Positions 54,897-61,705 of a DNA stretch of 64,000 nucleotides are shown here, piece after piece. Made by a program: the position numbers and the translations under genes. The DNA is from Rhizobium sp. SL86 (GTDB lineage: Bacteria > Pseudomonadota > Alphaproteobacteria > Rhizobiales > Rhizobiaceae), in contig NZ_JAPPRJ010000007.1 of assembly GCF_026672545.1 (NCBI RefSeq), positions 62,001 to 126,000 on the forward strand, in the 5' to 3' direction. A model generated the notes under the pieces. The model worked only from the letters and a program-made list of their open reading frames with translations, ran no database searches and was not told where the DNA came from. Every line of letters starts with the position of its first letter. Position 1 is the stretch's first letter.

Positions 54897-55328
54897 TCAG
54901 TCGCTGCGAATGGTCGCCTTGTGACGCTGGCTTCTGGCGAGCTCAACGAACCGACGTTTCACCTCTTCGAAGAGCGCCGGAGGCAGCGGCCCGTGATATC
55001 CGCTCTCGCTGTCAACAGGGCGAACATCGGGCCCCGGCCAGACGAAACGATTGCTTTCGGTCAACACGATCCAGGATCGCTCGTCATCGAGACCCAGGCG
55101 GCGTTTGGTAGCCGGCGGGATTTCGACTGCGTCGCTGGGATCGGACGGTGGGGAATGCGTGATCGGCAGAACACGTACTGCAGGTGTCCCGTCCTGAAGC
55201 GTCGCAACAATGGCCAGCACGAGAGCCGGGCGATCCTTGTCCCCCTCCTCTCGTCCGTCCAGATACTGCCAATGCCAGAGATAGGAATAGCGGAAAATCC
55301 AGCCGACCTTGGGTTCAATCGGCAGCAT
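54897..55328 (-). CDS. MazF/PemK-like toxin
   Basis: The 143-residue protein has VGWIFRYSYLWHWQYLDG then GDKDRPALVLAIVATLQDGT and VRVLPITHSPP, an arrangement like the MazF/PemK fold where RPALVL follows the first strand. These toxins are ribonucleases. Its gene overlaps the upstream antitoxin gene by 14 bases, the normal antitoxin-first order. The C-terminal helix is basic. The sequence is divergent from classical MazF, so activity is not assured. Confidence 0.65.
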   Translation of the reverse strand: MLPIEPKVGWIFRYSYLWHWQYLDGREEGDKDRPALVLAIVATLQDGTPAVRVLPITHSPPSDPSDAVEIPPATKRRLGLDDERSWIVLTESNRFVWPGPDVRPVDSESGYHGPLPPALFEEVKRRFVELARSQRHKATIRSD

Positions 55329-55593
55329 TCTTGTCCATCAGCAGTTCGGCATTGAGATGATCCAGGCCCGGCTCCATTGTCGAAGCCTCGATCGCGGCAA
55401 GTTCGTCGTCACTGATCGCAGCCGTCAGATCGACCCGACGGTCCCGCTTGGCGAGACGAAGGTAATCCTCGTAGGCCATGAGCACCGTGCGCGGCCGGCC
55501 GTTCTTGGTGATGATCACTGGCTCTCGCACGGCCGCATCCTGGTAGGCACCAAAGTTCTTCGAAACCGCAGCTGCTGTCACAGTCGACGTCAT
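55315..55593 (-). CDS. Phd/YefM-family antitoxin
   Basis: The product is 92 residues from the ATG at 55593, with AAGGAG seven bases upstream. AAAVSKNFGAYQDAAVREPV then IITKNGRPRTVLMAYEDYLRL is the typical Phd/YefM DNA-binding N-domain. The C-terminal tail (LAAIEASTMEPGLDHLNAEL) would neutralise the toxin. A pair of TTCCGGAA palindromes precedes the gene and is a likely operator. It forms a toxin-antitoxin operon with the MazF-like gene. Confidence 0.85.
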   Translation of the reverse strand: MTSTVTAAAVSKNFGAYQDAAVREPVIITKNGRPRTVLMAYEDYLRLAKRDRRVDLTAAISDDELAAIEASTMEPGLDHLNAELLMDKNAAD

Positions 55594-55608
55594 GGCAAAT
55601 CTCCTTTT

Positions 55609-55634
55609 TTCCGGAATATACGGGCTTTCCGGAA
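55609..55634. promoter_or_regulatory. Paired TTCCGGAA palindromes, antitoxin operator candidate
   Basis: TTCCGGAA occurs at 55609-55616 and 55627-55634, 18 bases apart centre to centre, just upstream of the antitoxin start and about 40 bases upstream of the divergent integrase start. Two spaced palindromes are usual for Phd/YefM autoregulation. Binding here could also affect the integrase. Confidence 0.6.
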
Positions 55635-55670
55635 CTTTTTCAAATGTGCTCCTGAAAGTGACGGAATACG

Positions 55671-56834
55671 ATGACGCGAAAGCAACTAACATCCAAATCG
55701 ACCGACGATGTGGTTACGCGACGTGTGGAAGAACTCGATACCATCGCTGCCGTACTCCCAATGGAACGCCGTGACGAATTGGCTGAGCTCCTGACGGACC
55801 AGGATGTCGAGACGCTCCGTCATCTCGTCAACGAAGGCATGGGCGCAAATACACTGCGCGCGCTCACCTCCGATCTCGCCTACCTGCAGGCCTGGTCGCT
55901 GGCGGCATCAGGACGGTCACTCCCCTGGCCCGCGCCGGAAGCGCTGCTGCTGAAGTTTGTCGCTCATCACCTCTGGGATCCGGAAAAGCGTCTGACGGAT
56001 CCGGATCATGGCATGCCGGCCGAGGTCGAGGACAAGCTTCGCCTCCAAGGGTTTCTCCGTTCTTCAGGCCCCCATGCACCCGACACCGTGCGCCGACGTC
56101 TGGCAACCTGGTCGACGCTGACCAAATGGCGCGGACTGCAGGGTGCCTTCACCTCCACTGCCCTCAAGTCGGCCATCCGGCTGGCGGTGCGTGCAACGCC
56201 ACGCCCGAAGCGGCGCAAGAGCGCCAAGGCCGTGACAGGCGATGTCCTGTCGAAGCTGATTGGCACCTGCCGGACCGGCAGCCTGCGCGATGTCAGGGAC
56301 AAGGCGATCCTCATGGTTGCCTTTGCCTCCGGTGGGAGGCGCCGCAGCGAAGTGGCGGGGCTGCGTAAGGAGCAGTTGGTCATGGAAGCGCCGATCCCTG
56401 TTGAAGGATCAGCTCCCCTGCCCTCGCTGTCCATCCATCTCGGTCGCACCAAGACCAGCGGCGCCGACGCCGACGAGATCGTCTACCTCACTGGCCGGCC
56501 CGTCGATGCGCTGGATGCCTGGCTAAAGCTTGCCAGGATCGACAGCGGCAGTGTGTTTCGCGCCATTGATCGCTGGGGAAATGTCTCACAACGTGCTCTG
56601 GATCCAAAAGCGATCAACGACATCGTCAAGCAGCGCGCCGCCATGGCAGGGCTGGACCCGGCGGAGTTTTCTGCACACGGATTGCGCTCCGGTTATCTGA
56701 CCGAAGCAGCCAATCGCGGCATTCCCCTGCCTGAAGCCATGGAGCAGTCACGCCATCGATCCGTCCAGCAGGCATCGGAATACTACAACAGCGCGACCAG
56801 GCGGAGTGGCAGAGCGGCTAGGCTGATTGATTGA
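55671..56834 (+). CDS. Tyrosine recombinase / phage-type integrase
   Basis: The 387-residue protein has an N-terminal core-binding domain (NTLRALTSDLAYLQAWSLAA) and a C-terminal catalytic domain: Arg in ASGGRRRSEVAGLRK, Lys in GRTKTSGADA, the HxxR box in SAHGLRSGYLTEA, His in SRHRSVQQ and the nucleophile Tyr in ASEYYNSATRR. It is similar to integrases found on rhizobial plasmids next to transposons and resolution systems. It lies divergent from the toxin-antitoxin operon and ends directly against a 5'-truncated ABC gene. All catalytic residues appear present. Confidence 0.88.
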   Translation: MTRKQLTSKSTDDVVTRRVEELDTIAAVLPMERRDELAELLTDQDVETLRHLVNEGMGANTLRALTSDLAYLQAWSLAASGRSLPWPAPEALLLKFVAHHLWDPEKRLTDPDHGMPAEVEDKLRLQGFLRSSGPHAPDTVRRRLATWSTLTKWRGLQGAFTSTALKSAIRLAVRATPRPKRRKSAKAVTGDVLSKLIGTCRTGSLRDVRDKAILMVAFASGGRRRSEVAGLRKEQLVMEAPIPVEGSAPLPSLSIHLGRTKTSGADADEIVYLTGRPVDALDAWLKLARIDSGSVFRAIDRWGNVSQRALDPKAINDIVKQRAAMAGLDPAEFSAHGLRSGYLTEAANRGIPLPEAMEQSRHRSVQQASEYYNSATRRSGRAARLID

Positions 56835-56835
56835 T

Positions 56836-57218
56836 TGAGAAGCTACCCGTCGCAACTTTCGGGCGGGATGCGCCAGCGCGCTTCCATTGCGCGCTCGCTC
56901 TGTTATCGGCCCGAGGTGCTGCTCATGGACGAACCCTTCGGCGCACTCGATGATTTTACGCGCAGGGAAATGAGTGAGGAACTGTTGCGGATCTATGCCG
57001 AGCAACAATGTTCCGTTTTCTTCGTAACCCATTCGCTGCCGGAAGCTGTTCTGCTTTCCGACCACATCGTGGTGCTGAAGCCACGCCCCGGAAGGGTTCA
57101 GTCAATCATTGACATAGCCCTGCCTCGTCCGCGAAGTGCGAATGTCCGCAGCAGCTCTGAATTCCGTCGCTATCTCGATCAGCTTGAAGTGATGATCTTT
57201 GGAGATGGACATGCGTGA
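56836..57218 (+). pseudogene. 5'-truncated ABC transporter ATP-binding gene
   Basis: The sequence begins abruptly at the ABC signature (YPSQLSGGMRQRASIARSL), continues with VLLMDEPFGALDDFTRRE and FFVTHSLPEAVLLSDHIVV, and ends normally. Everything upstream of the signature, including Walker A, is missing, so it cannot hydrolyse ATP. It directly follows the integrase stop, which suggests that integration or deletion removed the front. The type is NitT/TauT or HMP/riboflavin. Confidence 0.85.
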
Positions 57219-57345
57219 ACGCACCGACAAAGGCTTCGACTATCGCATCCAGGCAGCTGTCCTCGCATACCTGCCGCCACTTCTGCTCTTTCTGCTAGTA
57301 AGCGCCTTGTGGGAGTGGATCGTCCATGCCCGCCCGCCGGAAGGA
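57211..57345 (+). pseudogene. Truncated ABC permease remnant
   Basis: An ATG at 57211 with GGAGA upstream overlaps the end of the truncated ATPase and encodes RERTDKGFDYRIQAAVLAYL then PPLLLFLLVSALWEWIVHAR, a normal N-terminus of a binding-protein-dependent permease. After about 57345 the frame loses membrane character and stops at 57516. A neighbouring frame (DYVTADLLGLALG near 57400) could be a frameshifted continuation. It is a decayed partner of the preceding ATPase fragment; the 3' limit is approximate. Confidence 0.6.
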
Positions 57346-57567
57346 TGTTTATGGCCTACGGAAGGATCGCGGGCCGAGAACCCGGTTTTTCGACGAAGGC
57401 GATTACGTAACTGCCGACCTGCTGGGCCTTGCCTTAGGAAGACCTTCTGTCGGCTGCCCGTCGATGCATTACAGTCGGGTCGGCCGGCGCACTTTGCCGC
57501 GCGCAGTGGCCGGTAGATACCACGCAGGCAAGAGCCCGCGCGGCCGTCTCGTGGCAATTCTAGTGAC

Positions 57568-58059
57568 CTACGGTTTCTGTTTGTAGCCGAGCGCGGGCGC
57601 TCCGTTTCGCGGACTATGGTAGCGATAGGGCAGGAACTTGCCGTTCATTGTAATTTTCACGCGATCGCCGGCATCGTTGGGCTCGCGCTCCAGCTTCAAA
57701 TCGAAGTCGATGGCCGACATGATGCCGTCGCCGAATTCCTCATGGATCGCTTCCTTCATGCTCGGACCGAACACCATCATCGCCTCGAAGAAGCGGTAAA
57801 GCGTCGGATCGGTCGGCGGGGTGAGCGAACTCTCCCCGCGATAGGGAACCTCCATCAGCATCTTGCGTTCGCTGTCGGTGAGGTCGAACAAGGCTGCCGC
57901 CTTCTCCGCCTCGCGCTTCGGCAGCGGCATCTGTCCGAGAAGGGCGGTGATCAGGAACAGTTTCGAATAGCCGCCGATCGCATCCGCGATCGCTTCCCAG
58001 GTCAGGTCCTTGTCGCGCTTGACGTCGAGGATCTTCTCGACCAACTCATGTCTCTGCAT
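57568..58059 (-). CDS. cynS: Cyanate hydratase (cyanase)
   Basis: The product is 163 residues from the ATG at 58059, which has AAAGGA seven bases upstream. It has an N-terminal helical domain (RHELVEKILDVKRDKDLTW) and the catalytic C-terminal region. The expected Arg, Glu and Ser are seen in TLYRFFEAMMVFGPSMKEAI and EEFGDGIMSAIDFDL. Cyanase converts cyanate and bicarbonate to ammonia and carbon dioxide. It is the last gene of the operon with the ABC permease and ATPase, 40 bases after the ATPase gene. The start in my reading excludes the longer 182-residue frame. Confidence 0.93.
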   Translation of the reverse strand: MQRHELVEKILDVKRDKDLTWEAIADAIGGYSKLFLITALLGQMPLPKREAEKAAALFDLTDSERKMLMEVPYRGESSLTPPTDPTLYRFFEAMMVFGPSMKEAIHEEFGDGIMSAIDFDLKLEREPNDAGDRVKITMNGKFLPYRYHSPRNGAPALGYKQKP

Positions 58060-58099
58060 TCTCTGTCCTTTCATGGATTGTGAAGTTGGGGCAAGCGGA

Positions 58100-59029
58100 T
58101 TAGACGCCGCTGCCAATCTCGACGACGGGAGGCCTTTTCGCCGACCAACCGGCCTGTGTGGCCGCTTCCACGTCGAAGCTGCCGGAGCGGCTGACGAGAA
58201 AGTCCATCAGGTGGTTGCGGATGTCGTAATAGCCTGGCAGGTGATGGAGTTCGTTGCGGGCGCGCTCACGCGGCATCGTGTTCCTGACAATTTCCGCGAC
58301 CCTGGCATTCGGCCCGTTGGTCATCAGCACGATCCTGTCGGCCAGATAAATCGCCTCGTCGACATCGTGGGTGATCATCAACACTGTCTGCTCGGTCTCG
58401 ACACAGATCTTACGCACCTCGTCCTGCAGGGTGCCACGTGTAAGCGCGTCGAGCGCTGAAAAGGGCTCATCCATCAGCAGCATCTTAGGTTCGATCGACA
58501 GCGCCCGGGCAATGCCGACGCGCTGCTTCATGCCACCCGACAATTCGCTCGGGCGCTTGTCGAGCGCATAGCTTAGCCCGACCTTGGCGATGAAGGAGGC
58601 CGCGTGCTCGCGCACCTTAGCGCGCGACCAGCGCGGATTGCGGGCAGAAACAGCATAGGCGACATTGCCGAGCACCGTCATCCATGGCAGCAGGGCATGG
58701 CCTTGGAAGATTACGGCCCGGTCGAGCGACGGGCCGGAGATTTCACTGTCGTCAGCGATGACGGTGCCCTCGGATGCCTCGGAAAGACCCGCCAGGATGT
58801 TGAGGACAGTGGTCTTTCCACAGCCGGAATGGCCGAGGATGCAGACGAACTCGCCCCTTTCGATGAACAGCCATATATCCTCGAAAATGGTGACCGGCGC
58901 ACCGCCGCGTTTCGGGTAACACTTGGCTAGACCTTCGATCGAAATCATCTTGCGCCCGGATTTACGGTCTGCAATGTCGGCGGTCTCAGTGCATGCGCCC
59001 TTCGGCATCAACTTCAAAATGGTGTTCAT
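58100..59029 (-). CDS. ABC transporter ATP-binding protein (NrtD/CynD-like)
   Basis: The product is 309 residues from the ATG at 59029, with AGGAG seven bases upstream. Walker A is LGHSGCGKTTV, the signature LSGGMKQRVGIARAL, Walker B LLMDEPFSALDALTR and the H-loop in LMITHDVDEAIYLADRI. The C-terminal extension with RARNELHHLPGYYDIRNHLMDF is known from nitrate and cyanate ATPases of the NrtCD type. It energises uptake with the permease at 59034 and the binding protein at 60230, and overlaps no other gene. Confidence 0.9.
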   Translation of the reverse strand: MNTILKLMPKGACTETADIADRKSGRKMISIEGLAKCYPKRGGAPVTIFEDIWLFIERGEFVCILGHSGCGKTTVLNILAGLSEASEGTVIADDSEISGPSLDRAVIFQGHALLPWMTVLGNVAYAVSARNPRWSRAKVREHAASFIAKVGLSYALDKRPSELSGGMKQRVGIARALSIEPKMLLMDEPFSALDALTRGTLQDEVRKICVETEQTVLMITHDVDEAIYLADRIVLMTNGPNARVAEIVRNTMPRERARNELHHLPGYYDIRNHLMDFLVSRSGSFDVEAATQAGWSAKRPPVVEIGSGV

Positions 59030-59033
59030 GGCG

Positions 59034-59873
59034 CTACTCCTGGAATGTGATGAGACGGGAGATGCCAGCCAGCATCTGGTCAAGGATCATGCCGATCACG
59101 CCGATGACGAGGATGGCGACGATGATGTTGACGATTGAAAGATTGTTCCACTCGTTCCAGATGAAGTAGCCGATACCCGTGCCGCCGACGAGCATCTCTG
59201 CCGCGACGATGACGAGCCAGGCGATGCCGATCGAGATGCGCATGCCGGTGACGATGGTAGGGGCGGCGGCCGGCAGGATGATGGTGAGCGCCCGCTTCAA
59301 GGGCGGCACTTCCAGCGTGCGGCCGACATTCAGCCATTCGCTGCGCACGTTAGCCACGCCAAAGGTGGTGTTGACCAGCATCGGCCAAATCGAGCAGATG
59401 AAGATGACGAAGATCGCCGACTGGCCGGAATCCTTTATCGTGTAAAGGGCAAGCGGCATCCAGGCGAGTGGCGAAACAGGCTTGAGAATCTGGATGATCG
59501 GGTTGAGCGCGCCCGAGAGCAGTGGCGACATGCCAATGACGAAGCCCAGCGGAACGCCGACGATCATGGCGAGCGCAAAACCGAGCAGCACTCGGGCCAG
59601 TGAATAGGCCAACTGCAGGCCGATCCCCTTATCGTTGGGGCCAGCATCGTAGAACGGGTCGGACAATTGCTGGACAAGTGCCCGGCCGACATCAAGCGGC
59701 GAGGGAATGCCAGCGCCGCCGGCATCCTCGTTCATCAGCGCTGCATATGCGGGATCGGCCCCGCTCGCCACACCACCGCCAGACTGGGTGGTAAAGGCTG
59801 TCCATACCATCAGTACCAGAACGACGATGGTGCAGGACAACAAGGACGATTGTATGCGGCTCGTCTGCTTCAT
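59034..59873 (-). CDS. ABC transporter permease (NrtB/CynB-like)
   Basis: The product is 279 residues from the ATG at 59873, with AAGGAAG upstream; the frame back to 59933 has no ribosome site and crosses the sigma54 promoter. It has about six membrane segments and the coupling motif EWLNVGRTLEVPPLKRALTI then ILPAAAPTIVTGMRISIGIA. It is the first gene of the operon with the ATPase and cyanase, and is read from a sigma54 promoter that is divergent from that of the binding-protein gene. Confidence 0.9.
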   Translation of the reverse strand: MKQTSRIQSSLLSCTIVVLVLMVWTAFTTQSGGGVASGADPAYAALMNEDAGGAGIPSPLDVGRALVQQLSDPFYDAGPNDKGIGLQLAYSLARVLLGFALAMIVGVPLGFVIGMSPLLSGALNPIIQILKPVSPLAWMPLALYTIKDSGQSAIFVIFICSIWPMLVNTTFGVANVRSEWLNVGRTLEVPPLKRALTIILPAAAPTIVTGMRISIGIAWLVIVAAEMLVGGTGIGYFIWNEWNNLSIVNIIVAILVIGVIGMILDQMLAGISRLITFQE

Positions 59874-59928
59874 CTCGCGTCTTCCTTGCTTGGCTGCACC
59901 GCCAGTCGGTCGCCTCGTCAAAGAAGGG

Positions 59929-59944
59929 AGCAATCACCGTGCCA
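59929..59944 (-). promoter_or_regulatory. Sigma54 promoter for permease-ATPase-cynS operon
   Basis: On the minus strand the sequence TGGCAC, GGTGA, TTGCT matches the -24/-12 consensus exactly (GG and GC ten bases apart). It lies 56 bases upstream of the permease ATG at 59873. It is the mirror partner of the promoter at 60173. Confidence 0.85.
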
Positions 59945-60090
59945 ATTGGTCGCAGCATCAGCGACAAACCGCGGCGCCCGGCATGAAAGGCCGGATTTCA
60001 GCCAGAATCGACGGATTTTCGATCGCCAGCCAAGACGGGAGATGCCGCAACATTCACAATGCGGGTCAACAATGGCAACGATTGTCGATC

Positions 60091-60102
60091 TTTGTCGACA
60101 AA
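60091..60102. promoter_or_regulatory. Enhancer candidate TTTGTCGACAAA
   Basis: A perfect 12-bp palindrome lies about 80 bases upstream of the plus-strand sigma54 promoter and about 150 bases from the minus-strand one. Similar TTGTCGA words sit at 60082-60088. Position and symmetry suit binding of the Fis-type helix-turn-helix of the activator at 61706. Confidence 0.55.
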
Positions 60103-60172
60103 GTCTGAGGCCAGATGAAGCATCGGAAAAATTGGTTGATATGAATCAAAGCATTACCCGAAATGCCTGCGC

Positions 60173-60188
60173 TGGCACAGTGCTTGCT
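60173..60188 (+). promoter_or_regulatory. Sigma54 promoter for the binding-protein gene
   Basis: TGGCAC, AGTGC, TTGCT matches the -24/-12 consensus exactly. The predicted transcript start near 60199 leaves a short leader before the ATG at 60230. Confidence 0.87.
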
Positions 60189-60229
60189 TCGAAACCTCTG
60201 TCGAAATCAAGAACTGGGAAGGCATCGAT

Positions 60230-61576
60230 ATGGGGAAGTTTTTCTACAAGGGCCGGGCGTTTTCAAGCGGTTGCAGCTGCGGCGCGCATAGCGACCAGGC
60301 AAGCCATGACCGGGATATCGGCAGCGAGGCGCATCTGCGCGACGTGACCGAACAGGCGCTGCTGAAGGCTGTATTCCCGCATGCGATGGAACGGCGCACG
60401 CTGCTGTCGACCATCGGCAAGGCAACGGCACTTGCCGCCATCGGATCGCTGCTGCCGATCGACCGGGCGACAGAGGCCTTTGCCCAGGCGGGTTCGCTGG
60501 AAAAGACCAATGTAAAGATCGGCTTCATCCCGATCACCTGCGCGACACCGATCATCATGGCCGAGCCGATGGGCTTTTACGAAAAACAGGGACTGAAGGC
60601 GGAAGTCGTAAAGACCGCGGGCTGGGCCGTGGTGCGCGACAAGACGATGAACAAGGAATATGATGCGGCCCACATGCTGGCACCGATGCCGATCGCGCTC
60701 ACGCTGGGCATCGGCTCCGATCCGAGCCCCTTCGTGGTGCCGGCGATCGAGAACGTTAACGGGCAGGCCATCTGCCTCGCGCTGAAGCACAAGGACAACC
60801 GCGACCCGAAGAACTGGAAGGGTTTCCGCTTCGCCATTCCCTTCGAATTCTCGAACCACAACTACCTGCTACGCTACTATCTGGCCGAACACGGCATCGA
60901 CCCGCAGACCGACGTCGAACTGCGCGTCATCGCCCCGCCGGACATGGTGGCCAACCTGCGCGCCGGCAATATCGACGGCTTCCTGGCGCCCGACAACGTC
61001 GTGCAGCGCGCCGTCTACGACAAGATCGGCTTCATCCATATCCTATCGAAGGAAATCTGGAACGGCCATCCGTGCTGCTCCTTCTCGCTGTCGAAATCGA
61101 CCATCTCAGACATGCCTAACACCTCCGCCGCAATGATGCGCGCCATCCTCGATGCCACCGCCTATGCGTCCAAGGCGGAGAACCGCAAGGAAATCGCCGC
61201 CGCAATCGCTCCTGCCAACTATCTCAACCAGCCACCGACAGTGGTCGAACAGGTTCTGACCGGTGTCTACGCGGACGGTCTCGGCAATGTCATCAAGGAT
61301 CCCGACCGCGTTACCTTCGATCCCTTCCCCTGGGAAAGCTTCGCCGTCTGGACGCTGACCCAGATGAAGCGCTGGGGCCAGATCAAGGGCGATATCGACT
61401 ACCAGGCGATTGCCAAAAGCGTCTATCTGGAAACCGATGCGGCAAAACTGATGAAAGATCAGGGCATGGCGCCGATGTCCGATGCCGCCAAGGGCTTTAC
61501 CGTTATGGGCAAGGCCTTCGATCCGTCGAAGCCGGAGGAATATGTTGCGTCCTTCGCGATCAAGACCTTAAATTGA
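60230..61576 (+). CDS. ABC transporter substrate-binding protein (NrtA/CynA-like)
   Basis: The 448-residue protein has a Cys/His-rich start (GCSCGAHSDQASHD, residues 14-27), about 30 more residues, then a twin-arginine-type signal (MERRTLLSTIGKATALAAIG). The mature part, KIGFIPITCATPIIMAEPMG and KGFRFAIPFEFSNHNYLLRY, matches the nitrate/bicarbonate/cyanate binding proteins. The CxCGxH element before the signal occurs in other rhizobial members as I recall and may bind metal before cleavage. Nearby cyanase and transporter genes indicate cyanate as substrate. It is transcribed from its own sigma54 promoter. Confidence 0.85.
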   Translation: MGKFFYKGRAFSSGCSCGAHSDQASHDRDIGSEAHLRDVTEQALLKAVFPHAMERRTLLSTIGKATALAAIGSLLPIDRATEAFAQAGSLEKTNVKIGFIPITCATPIIMAEPMGFYEKQGLKAEVVKTAGWAVVRDKTMNKEYDAAHMLAPMPIALTLGIGSDPSPFVVPAIENVNGQAICLALKHKDNRDPKNWKGFRFAIPFEFSNHNYLLRYYLAEHGIDPQTDVELRVIAPPDMVANLRAGNIDGFLAPDNVVQRAVYDKIGFIHILSKEIWNGHPCCSFSLSKSTISDMPNTSAAMMRAILDATAYASKAENRKEIAAAIAPANYLNQPPTVVEQVLTGVYADGLGNVIKDPDRVTFDPFPWESFAVWTLTQMKRWGQIKGDIDYQAIAKSVYLETDAAKLMKDQGMAPMSDAAKGFTVMGKAFDPSKPEEYVASFAIKTLN

Positions 61577-61636
61577 CCGCAGGGCAGGTGCGTGTCGCCT
61601 GCCAGCGCAAACCATCCTCCAGGCGGGGATCGCTAG

Positions 61637-61680
61637 CATAGCAGGCGGCGGCGGGGTGCCCAACCTCTCCGCCTGCTATG
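61637..61680. terminator. 12-bp perfect hairpin, terminator-like
   Basis: CATAGCAGGCGG (61637-61648) pairs exactly with CCGCCTGCTATG (61669-61680) across a 20-base loop, between the binding-protein gene and the sigma54-activator gene. No T-run follows, so it may act as a processing or rho-assisted site. It is 60 bases downstream of the binding-protein stop. Confidence 0.5.
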
Positions 61681-61705
61681 CGGTGCGAAAACTAGGTGAC
61701 GTCAA

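Larger units (their letters stand above)
59874..60229. promoter_or_regulatory. Divergent regulatory region of the cyanate transporter genes
   Basis: This 356-base gap contains two sigma54 promoters pointing outward (minus strand 59929-59944, plus strand 60173-60188) and, between them, a perfect palindrome TTTGTCGACAAA at 60091-60102 that is a likely activator site. Several TTGTCGA-type words surround it. This explains how one enhancer could serve both operons. No additional gene is supported here. Confidence 0.7.

Noticed and set aside
57326..57586. An 86-residue plus-strand frame after the permease remnant
   Set aside because: It starts within the remnant and resembles no protein. Part of it may be frameshifted permease debris, so it was noted only under the pseudogene.
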